Shown piece after piece: positions 22,859-35,559 of a stretch of 64,000 nt of DNA (within the stretch, counting starts at the first letter, position 1; every line of letters starts with the position of its first letter). Source of the stretch: Rhodamnia argentea (taxonomy: Eukaryota; Streptophyta; Magnoliopsida; Myrtales; Myrtaceae); the NCBI RefSeq assembly GCF_020921035.1, contig NC_063157.1, forward strand, positions 9,026,001-9,090,000, in the 5' to 3' direction. Under the pieces are notes generated by a model. That model made no database searches. It saw only the letters and a program-made list of their open reading frames with translations, and was not told the origin of the DNA. Made by a program: the position numbers and the translations under genes.

Positions 22859-23640
22859 TCATTGTTTTGGTCGCCGCGATTCATGGTGGTAGCAATATGG
22901 CGGTGGTGGCTGCATCGGAGGCGGAGGCATGGGATAGTACCAAGGGTAAGGCGGTGGGAACAGAGGCGGCCCATAGCACGCGGGAGGAGGCGGCCCGTGC
23001 GGACCCCAGAAAAGAGGCCGCACCGGATCCCCGTGATGCTGGCAAGGCCCAGCCACAGGATGATGCCCTGCCGGTCCCGGCCAGCGCAGGCCTGCCGAGG
23101 CAGGGTCGGCATGCCCTGCCCTTTCTCTATCGGCTCTCCTCCTGCAAGCAGCCTTCTTCCCATCTCTCGCCCCACGCAAGTTCGCCTCTTTGGGAGCGCC
23201 GTCACCGCCGCTGCCTGCTTCAGTATTACCTTTGGTCGCGCCAGCATTGCCTCTGCCTTCTTCAGTATTACTGCGCGCGGGGTACCTTCGGAAAGACCAG
23301 AGCTCCACCCTCTTCCTGACCTCCTCCTCCACCGTCTCGATCAGCAGGAGAGGCTCTACGTCGCCTGTGACGGTGAGCAAACCTTCGCTTTTGTCCATGC
23401 GTACGGCTTGCACTCCTGCCAAAAGCAAGCCAAACCCAAGGACATAGCCATTCATAATTAACACCCCATGAATTTACTCTGGCAAAAAAAAAAAAAAGAA
23501 GGGTTTCTTGGGGTTCTGCAACAGAAGTGACACACACACACACACACACCAGGTGCTTGCTCCAAGATCTTCTTGGCCTTCCTTTGGCATGATCTGCAAC
23601 AATGGACTTTCACCTTCATGACACTCGCCTGCAGTGACAT
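22859..23640 (-). CDS. Heavy-metal-associated (HMA) domain protein
   Basis: Two exons, 23640..23550 and 23415..22859, join in phase 1 (GCACCTG|GTGTGT, TTTGGCAG|GAGTG), giving 215 residues. Residues about 6-70 form an HMA fold, with the metal-binding loop HCCRSCQRK and the conserved GVQAVRMDKSEGLLTVTGDV and VELWSF stretches; such domains bind Cu, Zn or Cd in plant HPP/HIPP proteins. The middle is charged and low-complexity. The tail is rich in Pro and Tyr (PPPPACYGPP, PYPWYYPMPP) and ends HHESRRPKQ, with no CaaX prenylation box, so it is an HPP rather than a prenylated HIPP. I chose MSLQASVMKV as start because the HMA strand follows at once; an ATG 24 bases upstream is in frame. The intron begins in a (GT)n tract. 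Confidence 0.85.
23530..23549. repeat. (CA/GT)n tract on a splice donor
   Basis: About ten CA units on the plus strand are (GT)n in the transcript of the HMA gene and directly form the start of its intron. Length variation here would leave several overlapping GT donor candidates. Confidence 0.9.
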
Positions 23641-25581
23641 GTTAAAATGGGAAGACGGAAGCAATCAGACCAGAAAGACTAATGGGAGAGAAAGAGGACA
23701 GAGAAGGACTGCAGGAGCCGGAGTTTTTGCAGGTCTACCTCCATTGAAATCGTCTTCTACTTTCCAGTACAAACTCTGTGAGATTATGAGAGTTTCTCTG
23801 CCTAGAAAATTGAGACATTGCTTTCCGCTGGAGCCTTTATATATTGCGAGTAATCAAAATATTGCTTCTTTCGTTTTCTTTGGGTCTTCTAGTCGCGAGG
23901 AAATCTGTCAGATTCGCTGATAATTTCTGGATCTGAGGTAGCTCTGGGCGACATCTTAGTTTCTTTATTTAGAACAGTTTCCTTATTCCTTCTTTGCGCA
24001 GGCATCGTGTCGGAGGATTAAGTTTCTGACGAGAATCGTCTATGTCGATAAAATAAAAGATAGCACGAACCGGAGCCCGACACAAAAAAAAATAAAATAA
24101 TAATTTTAACATCTGTCCCATTATGTCCCAGTTATAATAATTTTTTTTATATTCTTAATTTCTTTATTACTTTTATTCCAATTCTACCACCGATAGTCTT
24201 CGATCCATAATCACCGTAAGTTAATTCTATGTGACTCAAATTCATGTAAAACTTACTAATGAATCTTTGAAATTTGGAAATAACATGTTTCAATAACGAC
24301 TTGAGATCATTCCTTCAAAATAATCATATCCCCACGTCTAGTCGTTTTTTGGGCTATTATCGAGTGCGCGAAAGGTGGAGAGAATCTGAAACACGCCGTC
24401 TTGAGCGACTCTATATCTCTCGATAATATGTAGGGAAAGCAAACAATAGAAGAAAAGCTTGAGGAATAGTAGAATTAGGACAAAAGTAAAAATTGGGAAT
24501 TTTTTATGAGATAATTTTTTTTTGATATAATTGGGACGAAAGCTAAAGTTGAAGATTTTTTTGGATATTGAGCCCATGAACTGGTACCTACTTAATGTAA
24601 AAACGAATTATAAGAACGTAAAGGAAAATAGTTCTGCAATAGCTTCCAATCACATAATTGTACAAATTCAACATGTGAACACAATTTATAAGAAAAATCC
24701 AGAAGAGCATTCAAGCCCTTAGAAGGGCACCGCATTTTCAATCACCTCCTAATGACGCGCGTTACCACATGATCACCATGGCCACCGGCCACGCCGCCAT
24801 AATCGTTATCGTCGTGGGCATGGCCCTCCACCATCAAGTCCGGTTTGTCATCTACGTCAATACTCCAGGCGATTGTGATGTTTGATTATCGATTCATATA
24901 CGAGCAAATTGATTTTCGATTGACCGGATCAGACTCTAAAATCGAATAAAAAAACAGTAGCAACGGTGTTGTCACAACCGCCATCACAAGCTACTAAGCC
25001 AGGCCACTCGATCGTAGGCCTGTCCAGAACTCCTCGCAAAATTGTCTAAAACGTAGTTTCAATGACTAAGTTCTTCAATGAAAACATCATCTATCTTACG
25101 CCCATTTATACAAAGATACATACATTTTCTCATTAAAGACTCAAAACATTTCATCTTTTATCGGTGGCATCACTTTCTTCATCCTCAAATACATGTACTA
25201 GTGCTCAGGTTCCTAATAAATTTCCTCTCCACAGTAAGAAAAAAAGAGAGAGACAGATAAATATACAAAAGAGAAGATGAATGTTCGGTAGATTGTTTGA
25301 TTGAGCAATTTAGTCCTTATTCCCACCCCCATGCAAAAGTGTCTTTTCTAAAGGATCCACTAGTATCTCTCATAAAAAGCGAAGTGCTGGTAAATCTAGT
25401 TCCTCTGTATGCAATCATAAATCCGGTCAAAGAGAAGAAAAACAGAGGTGCGAAATGAAAAGGAACCTCAAGCCCTTCATGACTCATGTCAGATCGAGCA
25501 AAAAACTCCAGCTCTGCATGCTGAGAAGCTGCATGAGAAGACAAAATTGCAGCAACACATTCCAGGAACCATTCAAAAGCT
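23641..25581. other. Intergenic spacer
   Basis: AT-rich, especially 24050-24700. I see no gene, clear repeat end or RNA gene. The left 300 bases probably include the HMA-gene promoter, and the right end the 3' UTR of the transacylase gene. Confidence 0.5.
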
Positions 25582-28428
25582 TCAAGCTCCAATATTTTCA
25601 ATCTCAGCACTCTTGTCCATTCTCTTGACAATACCTGCTATCACCTGGATATGATCCAATGTCTGCTCATTAATAGGAATATCTCACGAGTATAAAGCAG
25701 GAATCATTTGAGTGTAACCCTCGCAACGTTTTACCTTTCCAGGCCCTAATTCATAGCTCTTCTTCAGCCCTTTCGTGAGGAGAGTCTTGATTGTTGTTTC
25801 CCACTGAACGGGAGAAGTCACCTGTGATTTTGAAGTGAAGGTTCGCTCAACAACAGTCTGATTCCTGAAACAGAACAAGTTCCTAGCTTGCTTACCTGAT
25901 TTGCTAATATCCTCTTAATTGTGTCTGGATCAGCATGTGGTTTTGCATCAACATTTGATATGACTGGTATTCTAGGAGTCCTGATTTCTGTTGCAGCCAA
26001 TGCAGCTTCCAACCTAGAAACTGCTGGTTTCATAAAGCTTGTGTGGAAAGCACCAGCGACAGCTAGACGCACCTAATGAGTCAGGGACAAAAAACTGGTT
26101 TTACTTCCTGGCTCCATGGTATTATTGAATGACCATATTCAAAGGAAGAATACCGTCATCCGAGCCTTAAATGACTTTGCTTTAGCTTCTACTGCTTCTA
26201 TTCCTTTCAAGCCTCCAGAGACTGCATAATTTCCCTGCCAATATAGAACGATACTCGAACGTCATTTGAAGACGATAGAAAGAGTGCTAATTTGTTCAGA
26301 TTAGCTGCTCCAGGTTCTGGCATTATTCACTTCCGTACTGGACAATACTCCGGCATAGTTCCTATTTGTATCCTCCGAGAAAAAAGTAGAATATAAACAA
26401 ATGAAACATCCACCGCTTTCTAGCAGAAGAAATCTTACAGTGCAAAGGTAATTTGCAATCTGAACTTTATTTTCTTCATCAACTTCTTCATTAGCTGCAT
26501 CACACAACAGTTGGACCTTCTCTGAATCCAACCCTATGATACTGACCATGGCACTCCTAGCTGCATCAGCAGCTTCCTGATGGCCATCGTAACTAGACAT
26601 CATTAACGAGGAAAGTTGCAGTAACGTGATAGCCAAGGTACCTTGGCTAAGAAGTTCGATGTTGGAACAGGTAAGTGGTAAATCTAAGTACAACTCTATT
26701 TGTCTTGTATAAAGAATGATTACCTGCATTGCTTCTCCTCGTAGTTTGACCAATTTAAGCCCATCCTCAAAGCTGATAAAAACAAAAAATGAAACCAAAA
26801 TCAGAAACTAATAGAGCAGTACATCTCCTCAAAGTTGATACAAAAGCTTGTGGAAAAAATCCAAATGAGTGATAAGATAGACAGAGAGAATTGAAGAGAC
26901 GGAGAGGTCCACACCAAGTAAAAAGAGTAGGTAATCAAAGTGAAGCTTAAGGGAATGCGTAATTGTTGATTGTAATATAACCTAATAGTGCAACCAACTT
27001 TTATGATTCTTCGGCCTGTGCAAGTGGTTCGGACTCAAAACAGTTTGCATGCATTTACATAGATTTTAATGAGTGACCTTTATATCATGAAGTGGAAATC
27101 CTCCAATGCCCCAAATAGCTATACCAACCCTAGGGTTGGTGTGCTACTAGCTTTGGGGAATTGAGATTGTGCACTCCTACAGTTACAACAAAGAAGATGC
27201 AGGATTAGGTATCATTGACCTGAAAGCTCCAGCAAAAGCTAGAGCGGTGTATTCTCCCAAGCTTAACCCACACGTAACATCAACAGATTCAATTATCTGT
27301 TGACCACCTTCCCGAGCACGTAGTATCTCAACTGCAGCCAGACTTGTGACATAGATGGCTGGCTACAAAATGAAAACAACATTTTCACAAACTTGTTCCA
27401 AGAGGTGACATTGTAATTATCAATCACAACCCCCATAATTTATCCACTGATCCAACCAAATACCTAACGCCTTCCACCTCCTAAAAGAGTGAAAACAAGG
27501 GACGATTTGCAATGATTTAGAGAAGTACTACTGAGCAGTGATTGCAGTGTGTGTACCTGACTTATAACAGTTGAATCAAGCTTTTCTTTCGGACCACTGC
27601 TACAAACATCTAGAAGATCATACCTTCATAAAATGCAAGAGCAAAACTTAGAGACTCTTCAAAATTGCCACACCGAATCGAATCTGAAACAAATAAGCTC
27701 TTTGCTTTCCAGGAAAAAAAACTCAGAAAAGCATTATCCATTCAACAAATCCTTATATGGTTTCAGATACCAGTTTGCCCAAGACTTTTCCAACAGAGAT
27801 GCGTTGATCAGTCAAATGTTATATAGGAAAGGGGTATACCCTAAAATGTCTTTTGCCTTTATGTATAATTCTGCTGCAGCAGGCACACTCTGGGCATCTT
27901 TTCCCATTCCAACTGCTTGTGCACCCTGCAAGTTTAGACTAAAATTTAGACAACCAAAGTGAGCAAGGATGCAAGATTACAAGCCACAGCACCGACATTA
28001 TATAAATAGCAAAGCACCAGCATGCCCAAACTCCATAAAGTTAAGTCTTTCCAAGAGTAAATACCCACTGCATTTCAATACACAGCTCAATCATATGCAT
28101 TGAGCCAACCTTGGCAGAGAAACTTCAGACAAACTAAATTCATCCTTAGAAGCCACCTTCACTAAGCATAAGGCAAAATGTAAAATCACGGCTCGATGCA
28201 CTACATTTTTCCTCAAAATATACTCATGTAGAAGACAGCTCAGCCCACTCTTAAGGATGATTTCACACAACTGGTTACCCACGAGTCCGAAAGCAAAGCC
28301 GTCCCACCACTGATCAAGCAACTAAAGCAGTGTTCATCCCAAAACACAACCTATCCCCCTTGCGAAATCATCTCTCCTTCAGTGAGATCGGACAAGAATC
28401 ACTCAACACGCGAGCTAGACGAAATCGC

Positions 28429-28465
<37 letters not shown>

Positions 28466-28741
28466 ATCGAAACACACCTGACCGGGGAACAAGAAAGCGG
28501 TAGAGGCCTTGTAATCAAGAAACAACCCGTCGTCGACGGCCTTCTGGGATCGGACGGAGACGCTCATGGAGGCCCCGGATCGAAGACCCGCTTTCCCGAG
28601 ACCGAGACCGAGGCCGGGGGCTCCATGGCGGGGCGCTCCGGGGAAATTCAAGAACAGGGGAGGCTTGAAGGAGGGGCCGGAGGCAGCGAAGAGGAGGGAT
28701 TCCGGAGAAGCGGAGGGGGGAGAGAGCGAGAGAGAGCTCAT
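25582..28741 (-). CDS. Plastid malonyl-CoA:ACP transacylase (MCAT)
   Basis: This enzyme loads malonyl groups onto acyl carrier protein for fatty acid synthesis in the plastid. Ten exons fit with consistent phases: 28741..28478, 27925..27840, 27623..27557, 27362..27220, 26772..26724, 26576..26439, 26234..26154, 26072..25896, 25821..25735 and 25644..25582, giving 384 residues. Motifs seen are AFLFPGQ-GAQAVGMG at the start of the domain, GLSLGEYTAL with the nucleophilic Ser, KLRGEAMQ with the substrate-binding Arg, GAFHTSFM with the catalytic His, and VTSPVQWE. The first ~70 residues are Ser/Pro-rich like a transit peptide. An in-frame ATG at 28828 would add 29 residues; I prefer MSSLSLSPP. Intron 1 holds a (GA)n tract. 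Arabidopsis has its MCAT gene (At2g30200) in the same block. Confidence 0.95.
28432..28463. repeat. (GA)n microsatellite in MCAT intron 1
   Basis: About 16 GA units lie some 15 bases inside the intron from its donor site (28477). Confidence 0.95.
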
Positions 28742-30048
28742 CCTGGCGAGAGGGATGGGAGACCGAAATGGGGTTCGGAGGATTGGGCGTGGGTGATGAT
28801 GGTGGCGACAATGGAGGAGAGCGCGCATGTGATGATTTCTCCAAAGTCACAAGCTTTGTCCCGCTCCTGCGGAGTTTCCGAAGAAGATGGACGTTGGAGC
28901 TTAGCTGAGCTTTTCAGCTTTTGCTTGCCCAACAAACGGAGGCGGCTCAAGCCGCTCAATAACTAGACTAGTTCGACCCCAAAAAAAAAAAAAAAAAAAA
29001 AAAAAAACTAGCTAAAATTACAAATATAAATAAATGAAAATGAAAAATAGAAAAATAAAGTAAAATAAAATGACACTAATGTTAGTAAGAATTAATGCGT
29101 CTGGCCTAATAACAAAAAGGCTAGTGCGAATAAATTTCATTGACATTTACTAGCTTGTGCAAAGGAGGTGCAGCTTGAAGATTTAAATTCTACTAGCCGG
29201 AAACCGATGATAGCAACTTGAACAATTTCCCTTATCTAGAACGATTTTTCTTTTGTCTTTAGATTGGAACGGTTCGCGCATCTGGTAATTCGACCGTCGG
29301 TAGCCCGATCCGGGCGCGTCGATGATTCAAGAGTACGAAATCTTGTGATTCGTTAGGATACAATTCCTTTAAGGGCCTATCGATCTAGAAAAAAAGGGTT
29401 GAGCTTTTATAAGTGAAGATGGAGATTTGCAACCTATAACGACTCGATCTAGTCCCGCTCGTGGCCAAGCCTCAACAAGTAGCATTCAAAGCAACGCGGA
29501 GTGCTGATCATTTGGGGAGGGCGTAAGCTTATAGAGTCGCACCTTAACCCAATTCTCTCACTGCGGAGAGTGATCACTCTCCTAACCATACATCTATTCG
29601 AGCGGCATGCATGCATGCCCGTATGCCGTTTCTAACGATCTTCGCTCGGTTCAAGCCGCGAAAGGAGTACTCGAAGTAGACGCAAAACGTTGCCCACTTG
29701 GGATGAGCGTTAGCTTCCGTATTAATCGACAGAGCCTCTCTCGTTCGATGCGAGACTTGAAATGTCGCGCGGTCGCTTCAAACGGTTTCTTGTCGCGATG
29801 CCTTTTGTTTTCGAGTTGATGATTTTGTTCGAGTCAATCAATTCGCTTGCTTTGTTTTTCCTTCAAAAGAGCTCTTCAACTGCATAACGGAATTAAACAG
29901 GAATCAAGTATGTGAAAGCGTCTACTTGGAGATCTAGCAAGAGTCATTCAAAATCTATCCTAGCACATCCGGGCGAGAATATATGTTGCAGTTCTAGACA
30001 TCAGTAGGAATGAATGGCGGCTTTGATATCGAATTCGACGACTGGTGC
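28742..30048. other. Spacer between MCAT and laccase genes
   Basis: The left part is GC-rich, probably MCAT leader and promoter. A 27-base A run lies at 28981..29007. The stretch 29230-29850 is base-balanced and CG-containing, unlike its AT-rich surroundings, and I cannot assign it; a 70-codon plus-strand frame (29607-29819) is not recognised. Confidence 0.5.
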
Positions 30049-32320
30049 TCAACACTTAGGTAGGTCGGGCGGTGGAGGTATCACGGTCTGCTGCTCGCCT
30101 TCTCCGTTCTCGACCAGGAAACACATGGCAAGACCCCATACAAGGTGTGAATCGATGTGACAATGCATCAACCACACTCCTTCAACAGCCATAAATATGT
30201 ACAGAACGCAGAGGAAGTCAGTGAAATGTTCCACTGCAGTCGTAGACTAGAAGAAAACAGGGCGGAGTGCATTGTTTACCTGGATTGTTAGCCACGAATC
30301 TGATTGCCACCCAACCACCTGGGGGCGTCCCGATGGTATTCCTAACAGGGGGATCGACGAGGTTAAATTTCGGCATATCCCTTGCAGCATCGAAGTTGCC
30401 AAAGCCCATCCCGACCACGGAAAATTGGTATCCATGGAGGTGAATAGGGTGGTCCTCGGTGGACAGAATGCTCGTGTCCTGCAAAACAATCTGTACCGCG
30501 GAACCGTATTTTAGCTTATATACTTTCGTCCCACCTACAGGTTGCCACAATCCTCTGCTCACATTGCCAGTGTAGTCGAATTGAATCGGGGGAACCGGTG
30601 GGAAATCTGCACTGAAGATGCCAGAAACACCCTGGTAATAGGCTTGCATCACGGAGAGGGCGGTCGGGAGGACGAAGGAGACGTTGTTCATGCTGGCTGT
30701 AAAGCGTGTTCCGTTCGGGCCTTGACAGTTCGGGCTCGGGAGCGAGCAATTGATGAGTCCGAGACCCACCGTGAAGAATAAGTTCTCGTCTATGTTATTA
30801 GGGATGCTGATCTTGGAAGGACTCCTTAATCCAGCTGTGAATGCAGTTGCGGTGGCTGTGTCATTGGAGGCCGGAAGTTGCGGGACGAGCACCTGAGAGG
30901 ACTGCCTTCTTGCACTGCAAGACTCAGATTTGTATTCAAGTATAGCGGTGGTGGTGGTGTTGTCAAATGCTGCGTTTTGGGAGGAGTGATAAGCGCTCGC
31001 CGCCATGTAGTAGCGAGATGGAGACTGATCGGCAGTGAGGAGAACATCAGTGGTCTGACCGGGTGCGATCATGATGACACTAGTGGTAAACGGTTTGGTG
31101 TAGGCAGCATCAACCCCTACGACGGTCAGCTTATGGTTGGCCACTGCAAAGAAGAGCTCTTGATTGAGTGCAGCGTTAACGAATCTTAATAGGACCGTCT
31201 CGCCCGACTCCACTGAAAACACCGCGGTTTCTGCATTTGCATTTGCCGTCGTGACGTTACTACTTGAACTCAAGCTCTCAGTAAATAAACAGTAATGATA
31301 TGTATAGACAAGAGTTTAATTGGGAAAGGAGTTGGAAACCTTGGTTTGAACATCTGTAGAAATCTCCTGGCTGGCCATTGATGGTGTATGCATCAGACAC
31401 ATTCGGAGCGGCTCCTGTGAACAGGGCCTGCCGAAGGACATCCATAGGGTCTCTGTCCCACCATTCCCCTGCGCAAGAGCATCCCCATGTCACATGAGTA
31501 ATGATTGATACTTAAGGATTGATTATATCGCTTATACGTTCAACCTTACCGAGAAGAATGGGAATCTCTTGGTTTGGTGTTAGGAAAGGGTAGGGCAAAC
31601 CGACTTTAGGGTAGATGATAAGAGCACCGTAAACAGTAGCCCGAAGCCATTTGCTATGCGCATGCCACCACAATGTCCCCTCTTGTTTTTGGATGTTGAA
31701 GCGGTACGTGTAGGTCCCTCCCGGTTGTATTGGACACTGGGTAACATATTCAGGTCCATCTGCCCATGGATTGGCTAATTGTCGAACTCCATGCCTGACA
31801 AACACTAGCAGTTAGCCTGAGATTCAAGAATGTGGACATCGGTTAAGTATTACGGGCTGGAATCTGATTTACGCCTCATGCATATCGTCGCACTTGGTTA
31901 TGGCTGCTCTAACTCATGCATTCATTGCCAGAATCCGTGATTTGTGAACTTTACCAGTGAAGGGTGACATTGTATTGAGCAATATTCGTGGTTTTGATGA
32001 CAAGAGAATCGCCATCTCTCACTTCTAGTATCGGCCCTGGGAACTGCCCATTAACAGTTATAATCTTGTGGGTTCTGCATAGCCTTTTCACCGGTTGCGC
32101 TTGAATCTAGTCGAATCAAGGAAAATGTGCATCTTTAGAACTTCATACGTCAGTCCTTTCGCAGAGACTCAGAGAAAAGGAAACGAGAAGTACGAGGAGG
32201 ACCTACAACAAATTCATGGTAATGAACTTCAGCATCCGAGAAAGAAACCAAAGAAGCAAGCACAACAGATAAGGCAATCAGGAGGCAAGACTGGTCAGGT
32301 TTGTCAATGAGCTTATGCAT
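30049..32320 (-). CDS. Laccase (multicopper oxidase)
   Basis: Secreted laccases oxidise phenols, reducing oxygen to water, and act in lignin or flavonoid polymerisation in the cell wall. The six exons 32320..32207, 32106..31955, 31794..31550, 31468..31340, 31230..30280 and 30179..30049 give 573 residues, the usual length. An N-terminal signal peptide ([15 protein letters not shown]) precedes the first cupredoxin domain. The four copper-ligand motifs are all present: [16 protein letters not shown] and [14 protein letters not shown]. Exon 5 is set at GCAG|AA because only this acceptor keeps the phase and gives the family spacing YRCS-x13-T-V-L-L-R. Many N-glycosylation sites are visible. Arabidopsis LAC3 (At2g30210) lies beside MCAT, so this is probably its orthologue. 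Confidence 0.95.
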
Positions 32321-35300
32321 CTCTTCACTCAGCTCTTTATAAATGAATCAAGGCACATTCTAACACGGGATACTCGATCGAGGTTGCCGGTACATATTGT
32401 GCAGACAAAGCGGGAGTTGAACAGAGGGAAGGAAATTCCACGGGGAAAAAAAAATTGAGCTTGTGAGAGAGGAAAGTACCATCACTTCTATAAAACAAGG
32501 TTTTAAAGTCAAGGAAGATGTTTAGATTTTCAAACACTCGGTCCAACTGCAAAGGGGATTTGTTGCACCCACTAACCTCGTCCATCTTTCTAAGAACTAC
32601 CAGATCATGTTCAGTACTAAGGCAAGTCAAAACCACAAAGAAACTACTCATTAGGACAAGAATGCTGAAGGTACGCACAGGTGCCACCGCCAACGCAAGG
32701 GTCAATTTTTCTGTCCCATGTTTGTTGAGTCACAGGATTCATGGAAAAGCTAAAGGAGTTTAGGACAGTTTTCATAACATCTTGTTGCCACTTTGCTAAG
32801 ATTTGTCGGAATGTCGTCATTAGTTTCTTGTCAGATAGCTCGGTAAGTAACAGATGAGCATTGCCTCACTTCAGAGTTCCTTCTATGTCCTAGAGCATTG
32901 CTCGAGATCGAGCATGCAGTCCGTAGGTGTTAGAAGCCATTTTCACAGGCAGGTTGGAATCTTTGGCCAGGGTTGGCTGTGCACTTCTCACAGGCAGGTT
33001 GGAATTTTTGGCTGTGCACCTCTTTTGCTTGAATTAACCAATTCCCATTAGAACTCAGCCACACCGATTCCTCGGGGTATCGACAACCGTAATAATACAT
33101 GGCTAAACCGTTCTTCCCGAGCTCGATTAATCTTTTTATGGGTCCACCTACGATCAGAATGATCGCCAAAGTCCGAAGATTTTGCTTTTCAATCAAATGA
33201 TATCCACATTCTTTTCTCGGTCAAAATAAATCGGACAATGACCATGTTTTTACCTCCTCTACTTTTACTACTACAATTTCTTCACTCTTCTGAATCCAAA
33301 TTGTCCAACTTCAAGAAATCATTGGTAAGATCCAAGAAATCACAGCACAAATTTTCAGCACAATGCTAAGTTCTTTGAAAAATAAAACAGTCTCTTTTAA
33401 AACCAATTTGCTGTTGGCCATCACAAAGTTTACATCGCATTAGCTTCATAAGGTAACTTTAACCTTAAACAATCCAGAAGAACTATAAAGTTAGCATCGT
33501 CAAAGATCACTTAGCTTTGCAGAACCACTAATCCTGATGATATTCTTTAAAATTTCCATGCATCAATCACAATTTAGCAAGTAAGTTTTCCATGTCCACC
33601 ACAATATGAGGTGTTCAACTAAGTATTAAATAAGTGTCTGCTCCCAAGCCATGGAGACCAATTCTCAGTGGCGACCTTGGGGAATTAGGTAGCCTGCCAA
33701 AGGCAAACTGACATAAGCGAACATCAGATATAAAACTTAAAATAAAGCATAGATATGATACTTTCGTCCAAAGTTGCACCAGAATACCGATTACTTTGGT
33801 CTGTTCTCTGGAGTCTCCAAGGATGGTAAAAGGAAGTGGACTCCTCATGGAGGTGGATTAGAAAAAGATGCATAAGATGGTTTTACAGTTGACTGTTGCG
33901 GTGCTTGAAGGCTCCAGGATTGTCCACCAGAAAGCAACCACAAGTGAATGGTTCTGGCTGCTGGTCAGTTTTTATTCACTTGATGCACATTGAATGTTGT
34001 GTCAACTGCATTGGTCAGCTTTTCATTGTATCAAGTCCATTGCCGTAAATCTAGTCAGGAGAAGTATCTGCATATTTTACACAATTTCATGTTTAGGAAA
34101 ACTAGAAGAACATCTATCTCAGATCAGCTTCTGAAACATCGAAGCTCCAACTAATAACTTAAAAGATTAATGCTTGGCGTAGTGAAAATAGTTAGTTTAC
34201 AAAAATGATATTTCAAGTGAAGTGAGTGACTGCAAATGGACAAGGGTGCACAAAATCAACAATCAACACCTATATCAGTCTGCCAAATTATTTACTATAA
34301 TTCTATGAACTAGTCTAAGTAATCCTAGCATTTGTCCTAACTAGAATGACCTAACCTCCCCTCTATAGTGAACTGCCAACATCTACCACAGAGGGAAATG
34401 AATCATATACAGTCATGCTTTTCTAACACAAGTTAAAAACACAATTACAAAAAGCTAAGGATCGGAAAAAGAGGAAAATGCGGGAAGAAAGCATAGACTC
34501 TCCTTAAGAAGCAATTGGCCACAAGGTCCACTGGTCAGAGGAACTACGTAAAACTGCCATTTAAACTTCATTACACTACCCATGACTTTGGTCAAATTAA
34601 TTCTGGCTACATCATTCTGAAATAATATCCTCACACCATCAGTAACATTCTCACAATTGGATCTAATTGCTCTTTCAAAGCCTTCAATCACCTCCTCAGA
34701 ATCCTCATGTCTATAGCAAGGGTATCAAAATGTACAAGGTCGAAGGTTAGCCAACCTATCTTCATAGTGAAGACAGCACAATTTAAAGTTGCAAATCCTA
34801 ATTCTCTGAGCAATAGTAACAAGATCTTCTGACTATTCCTCAAATTGTTCGGTGTAAAAGTTGAATTATTGCATTGACTCTTCAGCGGCCCTGAAAGAGG
34901 AAAGGAGAATTCTGTATTAAAAACTGGGTCATTAGACTCGTAACGAGTCAACAGTTCTTCAATCATTCATGTGAGGACACATAGAACTCTTCTATCGAAG
35001 TCTCCACCCTAGATAAACAAAAGGGCACTCAACTATTCTCCTCTAGTACGTGTTATGTAAGTTCCCATGAATGTATATCTACTCCACACCAGAGAAAAAC
35101 ACTGAATTCATGTCTGAAAGAAAGGCTGCTCCAGGTCACGTGGTTTTTTCTCATGAAATAGCATGTGTTATCTAACATTTAACGAGACAAGACACAGACC
35201 AATATAACGATACGTGAAATGGCAACCTCTTGTGACTTACATATTAAAAGCGGTATTGATCTGATTTAACCATCGATTGGATTTTCTGATGCAATAAGTC

Positions 35301-35540
35301 CATCTCATCACTAATACTTTAAAGGATATTCAGATCAACCATGTATCTCCAACTAATAGCGGCTAAATGAGGGGTAACTTCCAATTCATGGACTCATGGA
35401 AATCAAGAATGGAAAGAGTTGTCACAAATATTAAAGGGAGCCACAAATTTCTCAGCTATCAGTAACCATTATTACATCATCAAAAAGTTTAAGAGTTAAG
35501 AGTACAATCTTTATCTCACTTTCTCTCTATCAACCCTTGC
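32321..35540. other. Spacer with no recognised gene
   Basis: Short frames occur on both strands, for example 32337-32705 and 33615-33848 on the minus strand, but none shows a known domain, splice-joined neighbours or codon bias I can support. A short direct repeat (CACAGGCAGGTTGGAAT) occurs at 32943 and 32989. Confidence 0.5.
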
Positions 35541-35559
35541 TTGGCATGTTTAGCGCACT

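Noticed and set aside
22862-23461. 199-codon plus-strand frame
   Set aside because: Antisense to the HMA-domain gene, which has conserved domain text and good splice sites.
28981-29007. 27-base A run as tail of a retrocopy
   Set aside because: No target duplication or transcript-like body could be found beside it; treated as a simple repeat.
31231-31273. Extension of laccase exon 5 ([11 protein letters not shown]) as coding
   Set aside because: No acceptor upstream keeps the phase with exon 4, while GCAG at 31231 gives the family spacing; so it is intronic.
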